Shown one piece after another: positions 16,473-24,814 of a DNA stretch of 64,000 nt (positions are counted from its first letter, which is position 1; each line of letters starts with the position of its first letter). Position numbers and translations under genes: made by a program. The stretch covers positions 1 through 64,000 of the forward strand of contig JAEWJH010000066.1 in NCBI GenBank assembly GCA_023386635.1. Reading direction: 5' to 3'. The notes below the pieces were generated by a model. The model was not told the origin of the DNA. It was given only the letters and a program-made list of their open reading frames with translations, and ran no database searches. The DNA is from Pseudomonadota bacterium (GTDB lineage: Bacteria > Pseudomonadota > Alphaproteobacteria > Rhizobiales > Xanthobacteraceae).

Positions 16473-17579
16473 TCAACCCCAGATCTCCTTGCTGAGATCG
16501 ACGATCATCTTCAGCTTGGCCCATTGCTCGTCCTCGGCCAGCACGTTGCCTTCCTCGGTCGAGGCGAAGCCGCATTGCGGCGACAGGCAGAGCTGGTCGA
16601 GCGCGACATATTTCGTCGCCTCGTCGATCCGGCGCTTGATGTCATCCTTCGGCTCCAGCCGGCCCGACTTGGAGGTGACGAGGCCGAGCACCATCTGCTT
16701 GTTCCCTTTGGGGAAGAACCGCAGCGGCTCGAACCCGCCGGCGCGGTCGGTATCGTATTCGAGGAAGTAGCCGTCGAGCGGCGTGTTGTTGAACATCACG
16801 TCGGCCACCGGCTCGTAACCGCCTTCGGCGATCCAGGTGGAGCGGAAATTGCCGCGGCAGGAATGCATGGTCACCACCATGTCCTTCGGCCGATCGCGGA
16901 TCGCGATGTCGATCATCTTGGCGTAGATCTTCGGCAGCGCCTCCGGATCGTCGCCGCGCTCGCGCGAATGCGCGCGCTCCTTCTCGTCGCACATCATCGC
17001 CCAGGTGGTGTCGTCGAGCTGGAGATAGCGGCAGCCGGCGTCATAGAACGCCTGCACCGCTTTCTTGTAGGTCTGCGCCAGATCCTCGAAGAAGTTGTCG
17101 AGGTTCGGGTAAGCCTCCTTGCTCACCGAGACCCGGCCCTGGCGGAAGTGCAGCACGCCCGGCGCGGGAATGGTCATCTTCGGCGTGACCTTGCAATGCG
17201 CCTTGAGGAATTTGAAATCCTCGATGTGCTGATGGCCGGAGAAGCCGAGCTTGCCCGACGTGCGCACGCTTTCCATCTTGGTATCGACACCGTGGAATTT
17301 GATGCCCTTGTCGGTCTGATACATCTCCACGCCATCGAGGCCGCGGAAGAAGTCGAACTGCCACCACGAGCGGCGCAGCTCGCCGTCGGTCGCCAGTTGC
17401 AGGCCGACCTCCTCCTGCTTCTTGATGACGCCTTCGATGGCGCGGTCCTCGACCTCGCGCAGTTGCGCGGCGCTGATATCGCCGCGGGCGCGCTTCGCCC
17501 GCGCCTCGCGCACGGATACGGGCCGCAGCAAACTGCCGACGTGGTCGGCACGGAACGGAGCAGTGGTGCGTTGGGTCAT
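16473..17579 (-). CDS. Core-MetE-like methyltransferase, paralogue 1
   Basis: This 368-residue protein corresponds to the catalytic C-terminal barrel of cobalamin-independent methionine synthase and lacks the N-terminal folate-binding barrel of full MetE (about 750 aa). Zinc ligands are all present: His239 and Cys241 (TMHSC), Glu274 (FLEYD) and Cys336 (LSPQCGFAS). The N-terminus PFRADHVGSLLRP is the family signature. Start at 17579 is chosen by alignment with paralogue 2; the upstream extension is repeat DNA. It is the last gene of a minus-strand series with a MetF-like protein and a methyltransferase. Methyl donor and acceptor are unknown; homocysteine is one possible acceptor. Confidence 0.88.
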   Translation of the reverse strand: MTQRTTAPFRADHVGSLLRPVSVREARAKRARGDISAAQLREVEDRAIEGVIKKQEEVGLQLATDGELRRSWWQFDFFRGLDGVEMYQTDKGIKFHGVDTKMESVRTSGKLGFSGHQHIEDFKFLKAHCKVTPKMTIPAPGVLHFRQGRVSVSKEAYPNLDNFFEDLAQTYKKAVQAFYDAGCRYLQLDDTTWAMMCDEKERAHSRERGDDPEALPKIYAKMIDIAIRDRPKDMVVTMHSCRGNFRSTWIAEGGYEPVADVMFNNTPLDGYFLEYDTDRAGGFEPLRFFPKGNKQMVLGLVTSKSGRLEPKDDIKRRIDEATKYVALDQLCLSPQCGFASTEEGNVLAEDEQWAKLKMIVDLSKEIWG

Positions 17580-17600
17580 CGGACGATCTCCCAGTAATCC

Positions 17601-17735
17601 GTCATGGCCGGCATAGCCGTTCAAAGAACGGCGTCCCTGCGGGCGCCTCTGGACCCGGCCATCCCGGCAGGGACGCACGGTGCCCACTTTATCGGGATCA
17701 CCGGGACGCGCGCTGCGCGCGGCCCGGTGATGACG
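17601..17735. repeat. Palindromic intergenic repeat
   Basis: A mosaic of stems lies between the two core-MetE genes: GCCGTTC/GAACGGC around 17616-17632, CGTCCCTGC/GCAGGGACG, and ATCACCGGG/CCCGGTGAT near 17697-17733. The last stem matches the one at 43480-43516. It interrupts the operon and could act as a processing or stability hairpin that sets different levels of the two paralogues. Confidence 0.7.
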
Positions 17736-17742
17736 CAAATGG

Positions 17743-18846
17743 TCAGCCCCAGACTTCCTTGCTGAGATCGACGATCATCTTCAGCTTGGCCCACTGTTCG
17801 TCCTCGGCGAGCACGTTGCCCTCCTCGGTCGACGCGAAGCCGCACTGCGGCGACAGGCAAAGCTGATCGAGCGCGACATACTTGGTCGCCTCGTCGATGC
17901 GGCGCTTGATGTCTTCTCTCGGCTCCAGCCGACCTTGCTTGGAGGTGACGAGGCCGAGCACGACCATCTTGTTGCCCTTCGGCAGGAAGCGCAGCGGCTC
18001 GAACCCGCCGGCGCGGTCGGTGTCGTATTCAAGGAAGTAGCCGTCGTAGTTGCACTTCTCGAGCAGGCTCTTGGCGACCGGCTCGTAGCCGCCCGACGAG
18101 ATGAAGGTCGAGCGGAAGTTGCCGCGGCACACATGCGTCGTGATCGTCATGTCGGCGGGCTTGGCTTCCAGCGCCTTGTTGAGCATCGCCGTGTAGCTGT
18201 CCTGCAGATGATCGACGTCGAGGCCGCGGTCCTTCGCCTTCTTCATCTCCTCCTGCGAGCAGAGATAGGCCCAGGCGGTGTCGTCGAACTGCAGATAGCG
18301 GCATCCGGCGTCGTAGAACGCCTTGATCGCCTTCTGATAGGCGACCGCGAGATCGTCGAAGATCGCGTCGCGATCGGCATAGGCGCTCTTGGCCACCGAA
18401 CCCGGCTCGAGCCGGAAATGCATCACCGTCGGCGCCGGGATGCACATCTTCGGCATCACCTTGGTGTGGGCTTTCAGAAACTTGAAGTGCTCCAGCATCG
18501 GATGGTTGGAGAAGCCGATCTTGCTGTCGACGCGCAGCACCTGCATCTTGGTCTGCATGCCCTGGAACTGGATGCCGTGGTCGGACGCTTCCAGCCGGAC
18601 GCCGTCGAGCATGCTGAAAAAGTCATAGTGCCACCACGAGCGGCGGAATTCGCCGTCGGTCGCGAGTTGCAGGCCGATCTCTTCCTGCTTCTTGATGATC
18701 TTCTCGATCTCGCGGTTCTCGACCTCCTTGAGCTGCGCGTCGGTGATTTCCTTTTTCTCGTGCTTGGCGCGCGCGTCCTTGATCGCGGCGGTGCGCAGGA
18801 TCGAGCCGACATGGTCGGCGCGGAAAGGTGGCTTGGTCCGTTGCAT
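17743..18846 (-). CDS. Core-MetE-like methyltransferase, paralogue 2
   Basis: This 367-residue paralogue of the adjacent gene carries the same zinc site: His238 and Cys240 (TTHVC), Glu273 (FLEYD) and Cys335 (LSPQCGFAS). The two proteins share the RADHVGS N-terminus and DGEFRRSWW. Their last 90 or so residues are nearly identical, while the middle (residues 80-260) differs, which suggests different substrates on a shared catalytic frame. It has no folate-binding N-terminal barrel. A GGAGGAACATTCG stretch precedes the ATG at 18846. It follows the MetF-like gene by 33 bp. Confidence 0.88.
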   Translation of the reverse strand: MQRTKPPFRADHVGSILRTAAIKDARAKHEKKEITDAQLKEVENREIEKIIKKQEEIGLQLATDGEFRRSWWHYDFFSMLDGVRLEASDHGIQFQGMQTKMQVLRVDSKIGFSNHPMLEHFKFLKAHTKVMPKMCIPAPTVMHFRLEPGSVAKSAYADRDAIFDDLAVAYQKAIKAFYDAGCRYLQFDDTAWAYLCSQEEMKKAKDRGLDVDHLQDSYTAMLNKALEAKPADMTITTHVCRGNFRSTFISSGGYEPVAKSLLEKCNYDGYFLEYDTDRAGGFEPLRFLPKGNKMVVLGLVTSKQGRLEPREDIKRRIDEATKYVALDQLCLSPQCGFASTEEGNVLAEDEQWAKLKMIVDLSKEVWG

Positions 18847-18879
18847 GATCGAATGTTCCTCCTGAGAACGGCAGACCCG

Positions 18880-19770
18880 CTATGAGACGGGTTCTTGATT
18901 GGAAGATGTTTGGTCGGCAAATGCTTGGTCGAGATGAGTGATAGCACGTTCGGGCGCTATTGGTGCTACGACTGACGCATAACGCGCCGTCTCCATCAGC
19001 CCCCCGAACGAAAAATAATGCGGCGCGACAGCGCCCAGTCCCGGCGTGCGGCGCAGCGCATCGAGGATCGTGTCGGGCCCGACCCGGCCGGCCAGCGCCA
19101 GGGCCGTCGCGGCGCCCGACATCAAACCCTGCGCCGAGGCGGCGACGCCGCAGCGGGCCGCATAGCGCAGCAGCGCCGTCAGTCTGGTCGGCCCGGCGAG
19201 ACCGATCCGCACCGGCACGGTCACGCCGGCCGCGCGCAGGTTCTGCACGAATGCGACGATCGGCGCCGCGGAGAAAGCGAACTGGGTGACGATGTGCGTC
19301 CGCAGTCCCGCATCGCGGGCCGCTGCGAGCTTGTCGGTCAGCGCGCGCGTCATGGTGTCGGCCGCGATGGCCGGATGACCCTGCGGGTGGCCGGCGATGC
19401 CGATCTCCGCGATGCCGGCGGCATGCCAATCGGTGCCGCGGATCAGCGCGAGCGCATCGGCATAGGGACCCGTCGGTTGGGGGATGTCGCCGCCGATCGC
19501 CAGCGCGCGGCGCATCCCGGCCTCGCCGCACGCGCGCTTGAGGCACTCCGTCAGATCATCCGTCGATGCGATGCGCCGCGCCGCCAGATGCAGCACCGGC
19601 TCCAGGCCGGCGCGACGTACGGCGATGGCAAGGCCCGCCATCTCGCGCGCACTCTGCGAGGGCACGTGGCTCAGATAAAGCGGCTGCCCCGGCGGCACCA
19701 GCGCGGCGAGCCGCGCCAGTTCATCCGCCGTCGGCCGCGTCGCCTCCAGCGTATAAGCGGACACGCTCAC
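18880..19770 (-). CDS. Divergent methylenetetrahydrofolate reductase-like protein
   Basis: This 296-residue flavin TIM-barrel protein of the MetF family starts at GTG 19770, overlapping the methyltransferase stop by four bases. Recognisable blocks are YTLEATRP near the N-terminus (position of the MetF catalytic Glu), ALAIGGDIPQPTGPY (canonical LRGDPP), AEIGIAGHPQGHP, and THIVTQFAFSAAPIVAF. The usual HLTC segment reads HLAAR. The protein therefore keeps the fold but has changed several substrate-contact blocks. It could reduce CH2-THF, run in reverse to dispose of methyl-THF, or use another folate. It is not certain that this is the cell's main MetF. Confidence 0.82.
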   Translation of the reverse strand: MSVSAYTLEATRPTADELARLAALVPPGQPLYLSHVPSQSAREMAGLAIAVRRAGLEPVLHLAARRIASTDDLTECLKRACGEAGMRRALAIGGDIPQPTGPYADALALIRGTDWHAAGIAEIGIAGHPQGHPAIAADTMTRALTDKLAAARDAGLRTHIVTQFAFSAAPIVAFVQNLRAAGVTVPVRIGLAGPTRLTALLRYAARCGVAASAQGLMSGAATALALAGRVGPDTILDALRRTPGLGAVAPHYFSFGGLMETARYASVVAPIAPERAITHLDQAFADQTSSNQEPVS

Positions 19771-21230
19771 TCGCGGCGGCGGGAGATGACGAACGATTCG
19801 TCGTAGAACCACAGCCCGCCGTGCTGCTGCAGCACTTCGCGTGTCGCCTCGATATAGCGGCGGTCGGCGTTGACGTCGGCCAGCCGGTCGTCCTCCACCT
19901 GCGCCACATAGATCGCCGCGTTCCACGCCGCCAGCAATGTCGATGTGCCGATCGACGCGGAGATTTCCGATGGCAGCGTGTGCATGTCGTAGCGGAACAG
20001 CGAGCGCTGATCGGAATAGGCGTTGAAGTTGAGATCGCGCGCGGCGGCCCCCAATTCGTTCTTCACCGCCTTGAGCAGATCGTGGCGACTGTGCGCGAAC
20101 GGATTGTCGTCGGGCCATACTTTGTGGATCAGATCCATGCCCGGATCGTGCCCATAGGAATGGATCGCGATCATCCGGCCGCCCGGCCCGAGCGCGCGCG
20201 CCAGCGGCGCCAGCACGCGCTTCGCCTTGAAATCGAGCGAGGCCCGCGCGCGATAGGGTTGCGAGGCGATGACCAGATCGTAATCGGCGGTCGTGCCGCC
20301 GGGCTTCGGAATGATGGGATCGAGCAGGAAGCGGTGATCCTCGCGGTAGAGCACCAGGATCACCGGACGCTCGTAAACCGGATTGCCGCTCTTCTGCGAC
20401 ACCTTCGCCTTCCAGTTCTCGGCAAGGAATGGCTCGAGCGCGGTGATCTGCTCCTCGAAGCCGTGCGACGAGGTGCCGGACAGCGGCACCTCCTTCCACA
20501 CGGTGCTTGCCGCCGCGCTCAGCGATTTCACAGCGAGCCACGGCGCTTCGGCGTACGCCAGATTGGTCAGCACCAGCACCGTCGAGGGATGCTCGTGGAA
20601 GCGGTCCGCCATCTTCTGCATGGTCAGGCGGATGTCTTCGAGGCTGATCTCCTTGCCGACGATGTAGAACGGCGTGTGCGGAAACTTGTCGTGCATCTGC
20701 CGCATCACCCGCGACAGTACGGTGCCGTCGCCGACGCCGGCATCGAACACGCGCAGCGCCGGCGGACGCGGATGCAGGCTGCCGAGTTCGAGCCCGATGC
20801 GGTTCGCGATCTCCCATTTCTCCGAGCAGGTGTTCACGAACAGCAGATATTTCTGCCGGTTGTCGAAGAACCGGAAATTACGCTGCGGATCGTGGTCACC
20901 CACCGGCGGCGCGCCGGGCGGCACCATGGTCTGGCGCGGCGGCTCCGGCATCCGCGCCGGGATGTCCGCGGCCGCGGACAACGGGGCCATGCGGCGCACG
21001 CCGCTCTCCTCGCCGCCCTGGCCGCTTTCGGCCATGAACGAACGGATACGCTCCAGCGTGTCGGTGGTGATGCGTCCGCCGTTGCGCAGCCGCGCGGCGA
21101 GCTTGCCGTCGTTGACGGCACGGCGGCCGAAGGTGGATTCCGCCAGACCACGCTGACGGCAAAAGGTCGCGATCTCCTGAAGGAGAACTTCGTTCACAGA
21201 CGCCTCCCTGCCGCCGGTCTTGTGAGCCAT
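19767..21230 (-). CDS. SAM-dependent methyltransferase with N-terminal HTH-like domain
   Basis: This 487-residue protein has a class I methyltransferase fold with motif I RVFDAGVGDGTVLSRVM (about 160-176) and a later block ALGPGGRMIAIHSYGHDPGMD. The first 70 residues, with TFCRQRGLAESTFGRRAVNDGKLAARLRNGGRI, resemble the short HTH-like domain found in various alphaproteobacterial proteins. A proline-rich linker (90-112) joins the two. Two starts are plausible: ATG 21230 (CGGAG) and GTG 21197 (AGGGAGG, 5-base spacing). It leads the operon and is coupled to the MetF-like gene. The substrate is unknown. Confidence 0.78.
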   Translation of the reverse strand: MAHKTGGREASVNEVLLQEIATFCRQRGLAESTFGRRAVNDGKLAARLRNGGRITTDTLERIRSFMAESGQGGEESGVRRMAPLSAAADIPARMPEPPRQTMVPPGAPPVGDHDPQRNFRFFDNRQKYLLFVNTCSEKWEIANRIGLELGSLHPRPPALRVFDAGVGDGTVLSRVMRQMHDKFPHTPFYIVGKEISLEDIRLTMQKMADRFHEHPSTVLVLTNLAYAEAPWLAVKSLSAAASTVWKEVPLSGTSSHGFEEQITALEPFLAENWKAKVSQKSGNPVYERPVILVLYREDHRFLLDPIIPKPGGTTADYDLVIASQPYRARASLDFKAKRVLAPLARALGPGGRMIAIHSYGHDPGMDLIHKVWPDDNPFAHSRHDLLKAVKNELGAAARDLNFNAYSDQRSLFRYDMHTLPSEISASIGTSTLLAAWNAAIYVAQVEDDRLADVNADRRYIEATREVLQQHGGLWFYDESFVISRRRE

Positions 21231-21244
21231 TCATGTGCTCCGCC

Positions 21245-21277
21245 GGTTCGATCGATGGTCGATGTGCAGATCGAACC
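21245..21277 (-). promoter_or_regulatory. Leader hairpin or operator of the C1 operon
   Basis: GGTTCGATC (21245-21253) and GATCGAACC (21269-21277) form a perfect 9-base inverted repeat around a 15-base loop. It sits 15 bp upstream of the methyltransferase ATG, right at its ribosome-binding site. It could be an RNA switch or a DNA operator. No known riboswitch class is recognised. Confidence 0.45.
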
Positions 21278-21354
21278 TCTGGGCGCGGGCATCGTCAACC
21301 ACAAAACTTGCCCACGAAAGTTGGGAGATAAGAATGGGCGACGCCCACCGCAAG

Positions 21355-21388
21355 AAAAACCCGTCAGACGCGGGTCTGACGGGTTTTT
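21355..21388 (-). terminator. Bidirectional intrinsic terminator between pca and C1 operons
   Basis: AAAAA precedes CCCGTCAGAC (21360-21369), then a GCGG loop, GTCTGACGGG (21374-21383) and TTTTT. The stem is a perfect 10 pairs with A/T tracts on both sides, so it works in either direction. It closes the pca operon 85 bp after pcaG and isolates the methyltransferase operon downstream. Confidence 0.92.
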
Positions 21389-21472
21389 ACGATCGTTTGC
21401 GAAGCTATGGCAGGAGAGCATGGCGGCCCACTTGCCAGTCCGCCCATCAGTGGCGGGCAGCTTTCCCCGGGG

Positions 21473-22075
21473 TTAAATCTCGAAGAAGACCGTCTCGTCG
21501 TCGCCCTGAACCTTGATGTCGAAGCGATAGACGCCATCTTTTTCTTTCCTGGCGATCAGGGTGTGGCGGCGGTCTTCCGGCACCAGCGCGAGGATCTGGT
21601 CGGTGGCGTTGGACGCCTCGTCCGGGAAATACATGCGCGTATAGACCTGCCGCAGCATGCCGCGCGAGAAGATGCAGACCACCACATGCGGCGCCTGCGG
21701 CTTGCCGTTCGGACCGGGCACCTGGCCGGGCTTGATGGTGTCGAAACCGAACTCGCCCTCTCTGTTGCAGGCCGAGCGGCCGAAGCCCTTGAAGCTCGCA
21801 TTGGGCGCGCGCGGATCGCGCGGATGCGCGTAGCGGCCTTGCGAATCCGCCTGCCAGATCTCCAGCATCGCGTCCGGAATCGGCACGCCGTCGCCGTCGC
21901 GGATCGCGCCGGTGATGTGGATTTTCTGACCGGAGGCGTCGGGCGTGATCAGATTGTCGCCAACGGTTTCCTTCCAGCTATAGGTGCCGTCCGGGTCCCA
22001 ATGGGCGCGGCCCTTCGGGGTGAGGCCATAGGCATAGAACGGGCCGACGGTCTGCGAGGGGGTCAGGTCGGACAT
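21473..22075 (-). CDS. pcaG: Protocatechuate 3,4-dioxygenase alpha subunit
   Basis: This 200-residue subunit pairs with PcaH to cleave protocatechuate between its hydroxyls, giving beta-carboxy-muconate. The N-terminus LTPSQTVGPFYAYGLT is diagnostic for the alpha chain. The beta-sandwich has GAIRDGDGVPIPDAMLEIWQADSQGRY and APHVVVCIFSRGMLRQVYTRMYFPDE. The alpha subunit lacks the full set of iron ligands, as expected. It is the last gene of the operon, 2 bp after pcaH, and is followed by a strong terminator. The length agrees with the family. Confidence 0.96.
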   Translation of the reverse strand: MSDLTPSQTVGPFYAYGLTPKGRAHWDPDGTYSWKETVGDNLITPDASGQKIHITGAIRDGDGVPIPDAMLEIWQADSQGRYAHPRDPRAPNASFKGFGRSACNREGEFGFDTIKPGQVPGPNGKPQAPHVVVCIFSRGMLRQVYTRMYFPDEASNATDQILALVPEDRRHTLIARKEKDGVYRFDIKVQGDDETVFFEI

Positions 22076-22077
22076 GA

Positions 22078-22785
22078 TCAGTGCTTCTCCTCATCCATCG
22101 GCGTGCCTTCGCGGCCGCGCAGAACGATATCGAACCGGAACGCCAGCGCCCATTCCGGCACGGTGTTCTCGAGATCGAAGGTCGCGATCATGCGGTTGCG
22201 CGCCTTCTCGTCAGTGACCGAATTGAAGATCGGATCGAACGGGAACAGATAGTCGCCGGGGAAATACATCTGCGTCACCAGCCGCGACAGGAACGAGTGA
22301 CCGAACAGCGAGAAGTGGATGTGGTTCGGCCGCCACGCATTGTGGTGGTTGCCCCACGGATAGGCGCCCGGCTTGATGGTAACGAACTTGTAGTAGCCGT
22401 TCTTGTCGGTGAGCGTGCGGCCCGCGCCGGTGAAGTTCGGATCGAGCGGCGCCGGATGCTGATCGACGATGTGCACATAACGGCCGCAGGCATTGGCCTG
22501 CCAGAGTTCCACCAGAACCTCCGGCACCGGGCGCTTGTCCTCGTCGAGGATCTGCCCGTGGACGATGATGCGCTCGCCGAGCGGCTCGCCCTTGTGCATC
22601 TTGGTCAGGTCGTTATCGCCTTCTTCGATGGCGTTGTGACCGTAGACCGGGCCGGTCAGCTCCGACAGCGTGTGCGGCACGACGATCAGCGGCTTCGACG
22701 GCGAACGCTTGATGGTGCTCTTGTAGCCGGGGCTCAGATGCTTTGGATAATCGACAAGCCCCTTGGTCGGATAGATCAGCGACAT
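22078..22785 (-). CDS. pcaH: Protocatechuate 3,4-dioxygenase beta subunit
   Basis: This 235-residue catalytic subunit of the non-haem Fe(III) intradiol dioxygenase has all iron ligands: Tyr103 (GRYVH), Tyr142 (GAYPW), His155 and His157 (NHIHFS). The spacing of 39, 13 and 2 residues equals that of Tyr408, Tyr447, His460 and His462 in Pseudomonas. It acts in the cytoplasm as the entry step of the protocatechuate branch of the beta-ketoadipate pathway. It is placed after pcaF (15 bp) and before pcaG. Confidence 0.97.
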   Translation of the reverse strand: MSLIYPTKGLVDYPKHLSPGYKSTIKRSPSKPLIVVPHTLSELTGPVYGHNAIEEGDNDLTKMHKGEPLGERIIVHGQILDEDKRPVPEVLVELWQANACGRYVHIVDQHPAPLDPNFTGAGRTLTDKNGYYKFVTIKPGAYPWGNHHNAWRPNHIHFSLFGHSFLSRLVTQMYFPGDYLFPFDPIFNSVTDEKARNRMIATFDLENTVPEWALAFRFDIVLRGREGTPMDEEKH

Positions 22786-22800
22786 CGACTTCTGCTCCCC

Positions 22801-24012
22801 TCAGACGCGCGCAAGCGCCATCGATACACCTTGTCCGACGCCGACACACATGGTGGCAAGGCCGATCTTGCCTTGCCGCTCCTGCAGGCCGTGCGCCACC
22901 GTCATCGCCAGACGCGCGCCCGACATGCCGAGCGGATGGCCGAGCGCGATCGCACCGCCATGCGGATTGACGTGCTCGGCATCGTCAGCGAGCCCCAGCT
23001 GGCGCATGCAGGCTAGGCCCTGCGAAGCGAACGCCTCATTGAGTTCGATCAAATCGAAATCGCCTATCTTCATGCCGAGGCGGGCCATCAGCTTCTGCGT
23101 CGACGGCACGGGGCCGATGCCCATGATGCGCGGCGGAACGCCGGCCGATGCGACGCCGAGCACGCGGGCGCGGGGCGTCAGCCCGTATTTCTTCACCGCG
23201 TCTCCCGAGGCGAGAATCATCGCCGCGGCACCGTCATTGACGCCCGACGCATTGCCGGCCGTCACCGTGCCGGGATTGCGGAACGGGGTCTTGAGCTTGG
23301 CAAGCTGCTCCATCGTGGTCTCGGGACGCGGATGCTCGTCCGCCGTCACCTCGACGGTCTCGCCCTTGCGGCCGGCGATGCTGACCGGCACGATCTCCGC
23401 CTTGAAGTAGCCGGCGGCGATCGCCTTGCCGGCGCGCTGCTGCGAGCGCAACGCGAAGGCGTCCTGATCGGCGCGCGTCACCTGGAACTCGGTGGCGACG
23501 TTCTCGCCGGTCTCCGGCATCGAGTCGATGCCGTATTGCTGCTTCATCAACGGATTGACGAACCGCCAGCCAATGGTCGTGTCGTAAATCTCGGCGCTGC
23601 GCGAGAACGCCTCGGTCGCCTTGCCTTGCACGAACGGCGCGCGGGTCATCGACTCGACGCCGCCGGCGATGCCGATCTCGATCTCGCCGGCGCGGATCGC
23701 GCGCGCCACCGTACCGACCGCGTCGAGGCCGGACGCGCACAGACGGTTGAGCGTGATGCCCGGCACCGCCACCGGCAGCCCGGCTAGCAGCGCCGCCATG
23801 CGCGCGACGTTGCGGTTGTCCTCGCCCGCCTGATTGGCGCAGCCGAGCACGACCTCGTCGATCGCCTCCCAATCGACTTTCGGATTGCGCGCGATCAGCG
23901 CCTTGATCGGCACCGCGGCGAGATCGTCGGTGCGCACCTTGGCGAGCGCGCCGCCATAGCGGCCGATCGGCGTGCGGGCCGCGTCACAGAGGAAAACGTC
24001 GCGTGTCGCCAT
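22801..24012 (-). CDS. pcaF: 3-oxoadipyl-CoA thiolase
   Basis: This 403-residue thiolase cleaves beta-ketoadipyl-CoA with CoA to acetyl-CoA and succinyl-CoA. The acylated nucleophile is Cys92 in TLNRLCASGLDAV. The C-terminal motifs are NPHGGAIALGHPLGMSGAR (catalytic His) and TMCVGVGQGVSMAL (second Cys). The insertion AIRAGEIEIGIAGGVESMTRAPFV is typical for PcaF/PaaJ. It lies between the CoA-transferase genes and the dioxygenase genes, which assigns it to this pathway and not to general fatty-acid oxidation. Confidence 0.95.
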   Translation of the reverse strand: MATRDVFLCDAARTPIGRYGGALAKVRTDDLAAVPIKALIARNPKVDWEAIDEVVLGCANQAGEDNRNVARMAALLAGLPVAVPGITLNRLCASGLDAVGTVARAIRAGEIEIGIAGGVESMTRAPFVQGKATEAFSRSAEIYDTTIGWRFVNPLMKQQYGIDSMPETGENVATEFQVTRADQDAFALRSQQRAGKAIAAGYFKAEIVPVSIAGRKGETVEVTADEHPRPETTMEQLAKLKTPFRNPGTVTAGNASGVNDGAAAMILASGDAVKKYGLTPRARVLGVASAGVPPRIMGIGPVPSTQKLMARLGMKIGDFDLIELNEAFASQGLACMRQLGLADDAEHVNPHGGAIALGHPLGMSGARLAMTVAHGLQERQGKIGLATMCVGVGQGVSMALARV

Positions 24013-24038
24013 GTCAGCTCACTCCACTCTTCAAACGT

Positions 24039-24812
24039 TCACGCCGCCGCGTGGGCGCGCGCGGTACGGGCCTGCAACTCGCGCAGGATGCCCAGTTCCT
24101 GCGCGGTCGGCACCGGCGTTTCGGCGACCTGCGCCGCGTAGCGCACGCTCCATCCGGTGTTCTCCTGAATCTGCTCGCGGGTGACGCCGGGATGGATCGA
24201 GGTGACGATCATCTCCTTGGTCTCCGGATCGGGCTGATAGATCGCCAGATCGGTGATCAGCCGCGTCGGACCCTTGGTCTTGATGCCGAGCTTCTGCCGG
24301 CTGTCGCCGCCGCTGCCGTGGCCGATCGAGGTGAAGAAGTCGATCTTCTCCACGAACGAACGCTTGCCCTGCGCCATGATGATGAAAATCTCGCCGCACG
24401 ACGTGGCGATCTCCGGCGCGCCGCCGCCGCCGGGCAGCCGCACCTTCGGCTTGTTGTAGTCGCCGACGACAGTCGTGTTGAGATTGGCGTATTTATCGAT
24501 CTGCGCCCCGCCGAGGAAGCCGACCGAGATGCGCCCGCCCTGCAGCCAGTAACGGAACATCTCCGGCACCGACACCGTGGTCAGCGCCGTCTCGCACAAT
24601 TCCCCGTCACCGATGGACAATGGCAGCACCGTCGGCTTGGTGCCGAGCGTGCCGGATTCATAGATCAGCGTCACGTTCGGCGCGTGCGACAGCCGCGCCA
24701 GATTGGCGGCGGCCGACGGTTGACCGATACCGACGAAGCAGACGTCCTCGTTCCTGAGCGCCCGCGCCGCGGCGACGGTCATCATCTCGTTGGGCTTGTA
24801 ATCGGCCATCAT
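24039..24812 (-). CDS. pcaJ: 3-oxoadipate CoA-transferase, beta subunit
   Basis: This 257-residue small subunit of a class I CoA-transferase moves CoA from succinyl-CoA to 3-oxoadipate. The catalytic glutamate is in TLIYESGTLG; the family motif at this place is S/E-E-N/S-G. A glycine-rich run VRLPGGGGAPEIATSC follows, which is conserved in PcaJ/CatJ-like and GctB-like chains. The start is ATG 24812; ATG 24809 or a GTG at 24818 overlapping the upstream stop are also possible. It is coupled to pcaI. CatJ would be an equally valid name. Confidence 0.9.
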   Translation of the reverse strand: MMADYKPNEMMTVAAARALRNEDVCFVGIGQPSAAANLARLSHAPNVTLIYESGTLGTKPTVLPLSIGDGELCETALTTVSVPEMFRYWLQGGRISVGFLGGAQIDKYANLNTTVVGDYNKPKVRLPGGGGAPEIATSCGEIFIIMAQGKRSFVEKIDFFTSIGHGSGGDSRQKLGIKTKGPTRLITDLAIYQPDPETKEMIVTSIHPGVTREQIQENTGWSVRYAAQVAETPVPTAQELGILRELQARTARAHAAA

Positions 24813-24814
24813 CG

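Noticed and set aside
19771..20817. In-frame extension of the MetF-like protein
   Set aside because: It runs through the methyltransferase gene in another frame. The GTG at 19770 with a 4-base overlap fits the family length.
14872..24012. C1 operon and pca operon as one transcription unit
   Set aside because: A perfect terminator with T-tracts at 21355-21388 separates them although they have the same direction.
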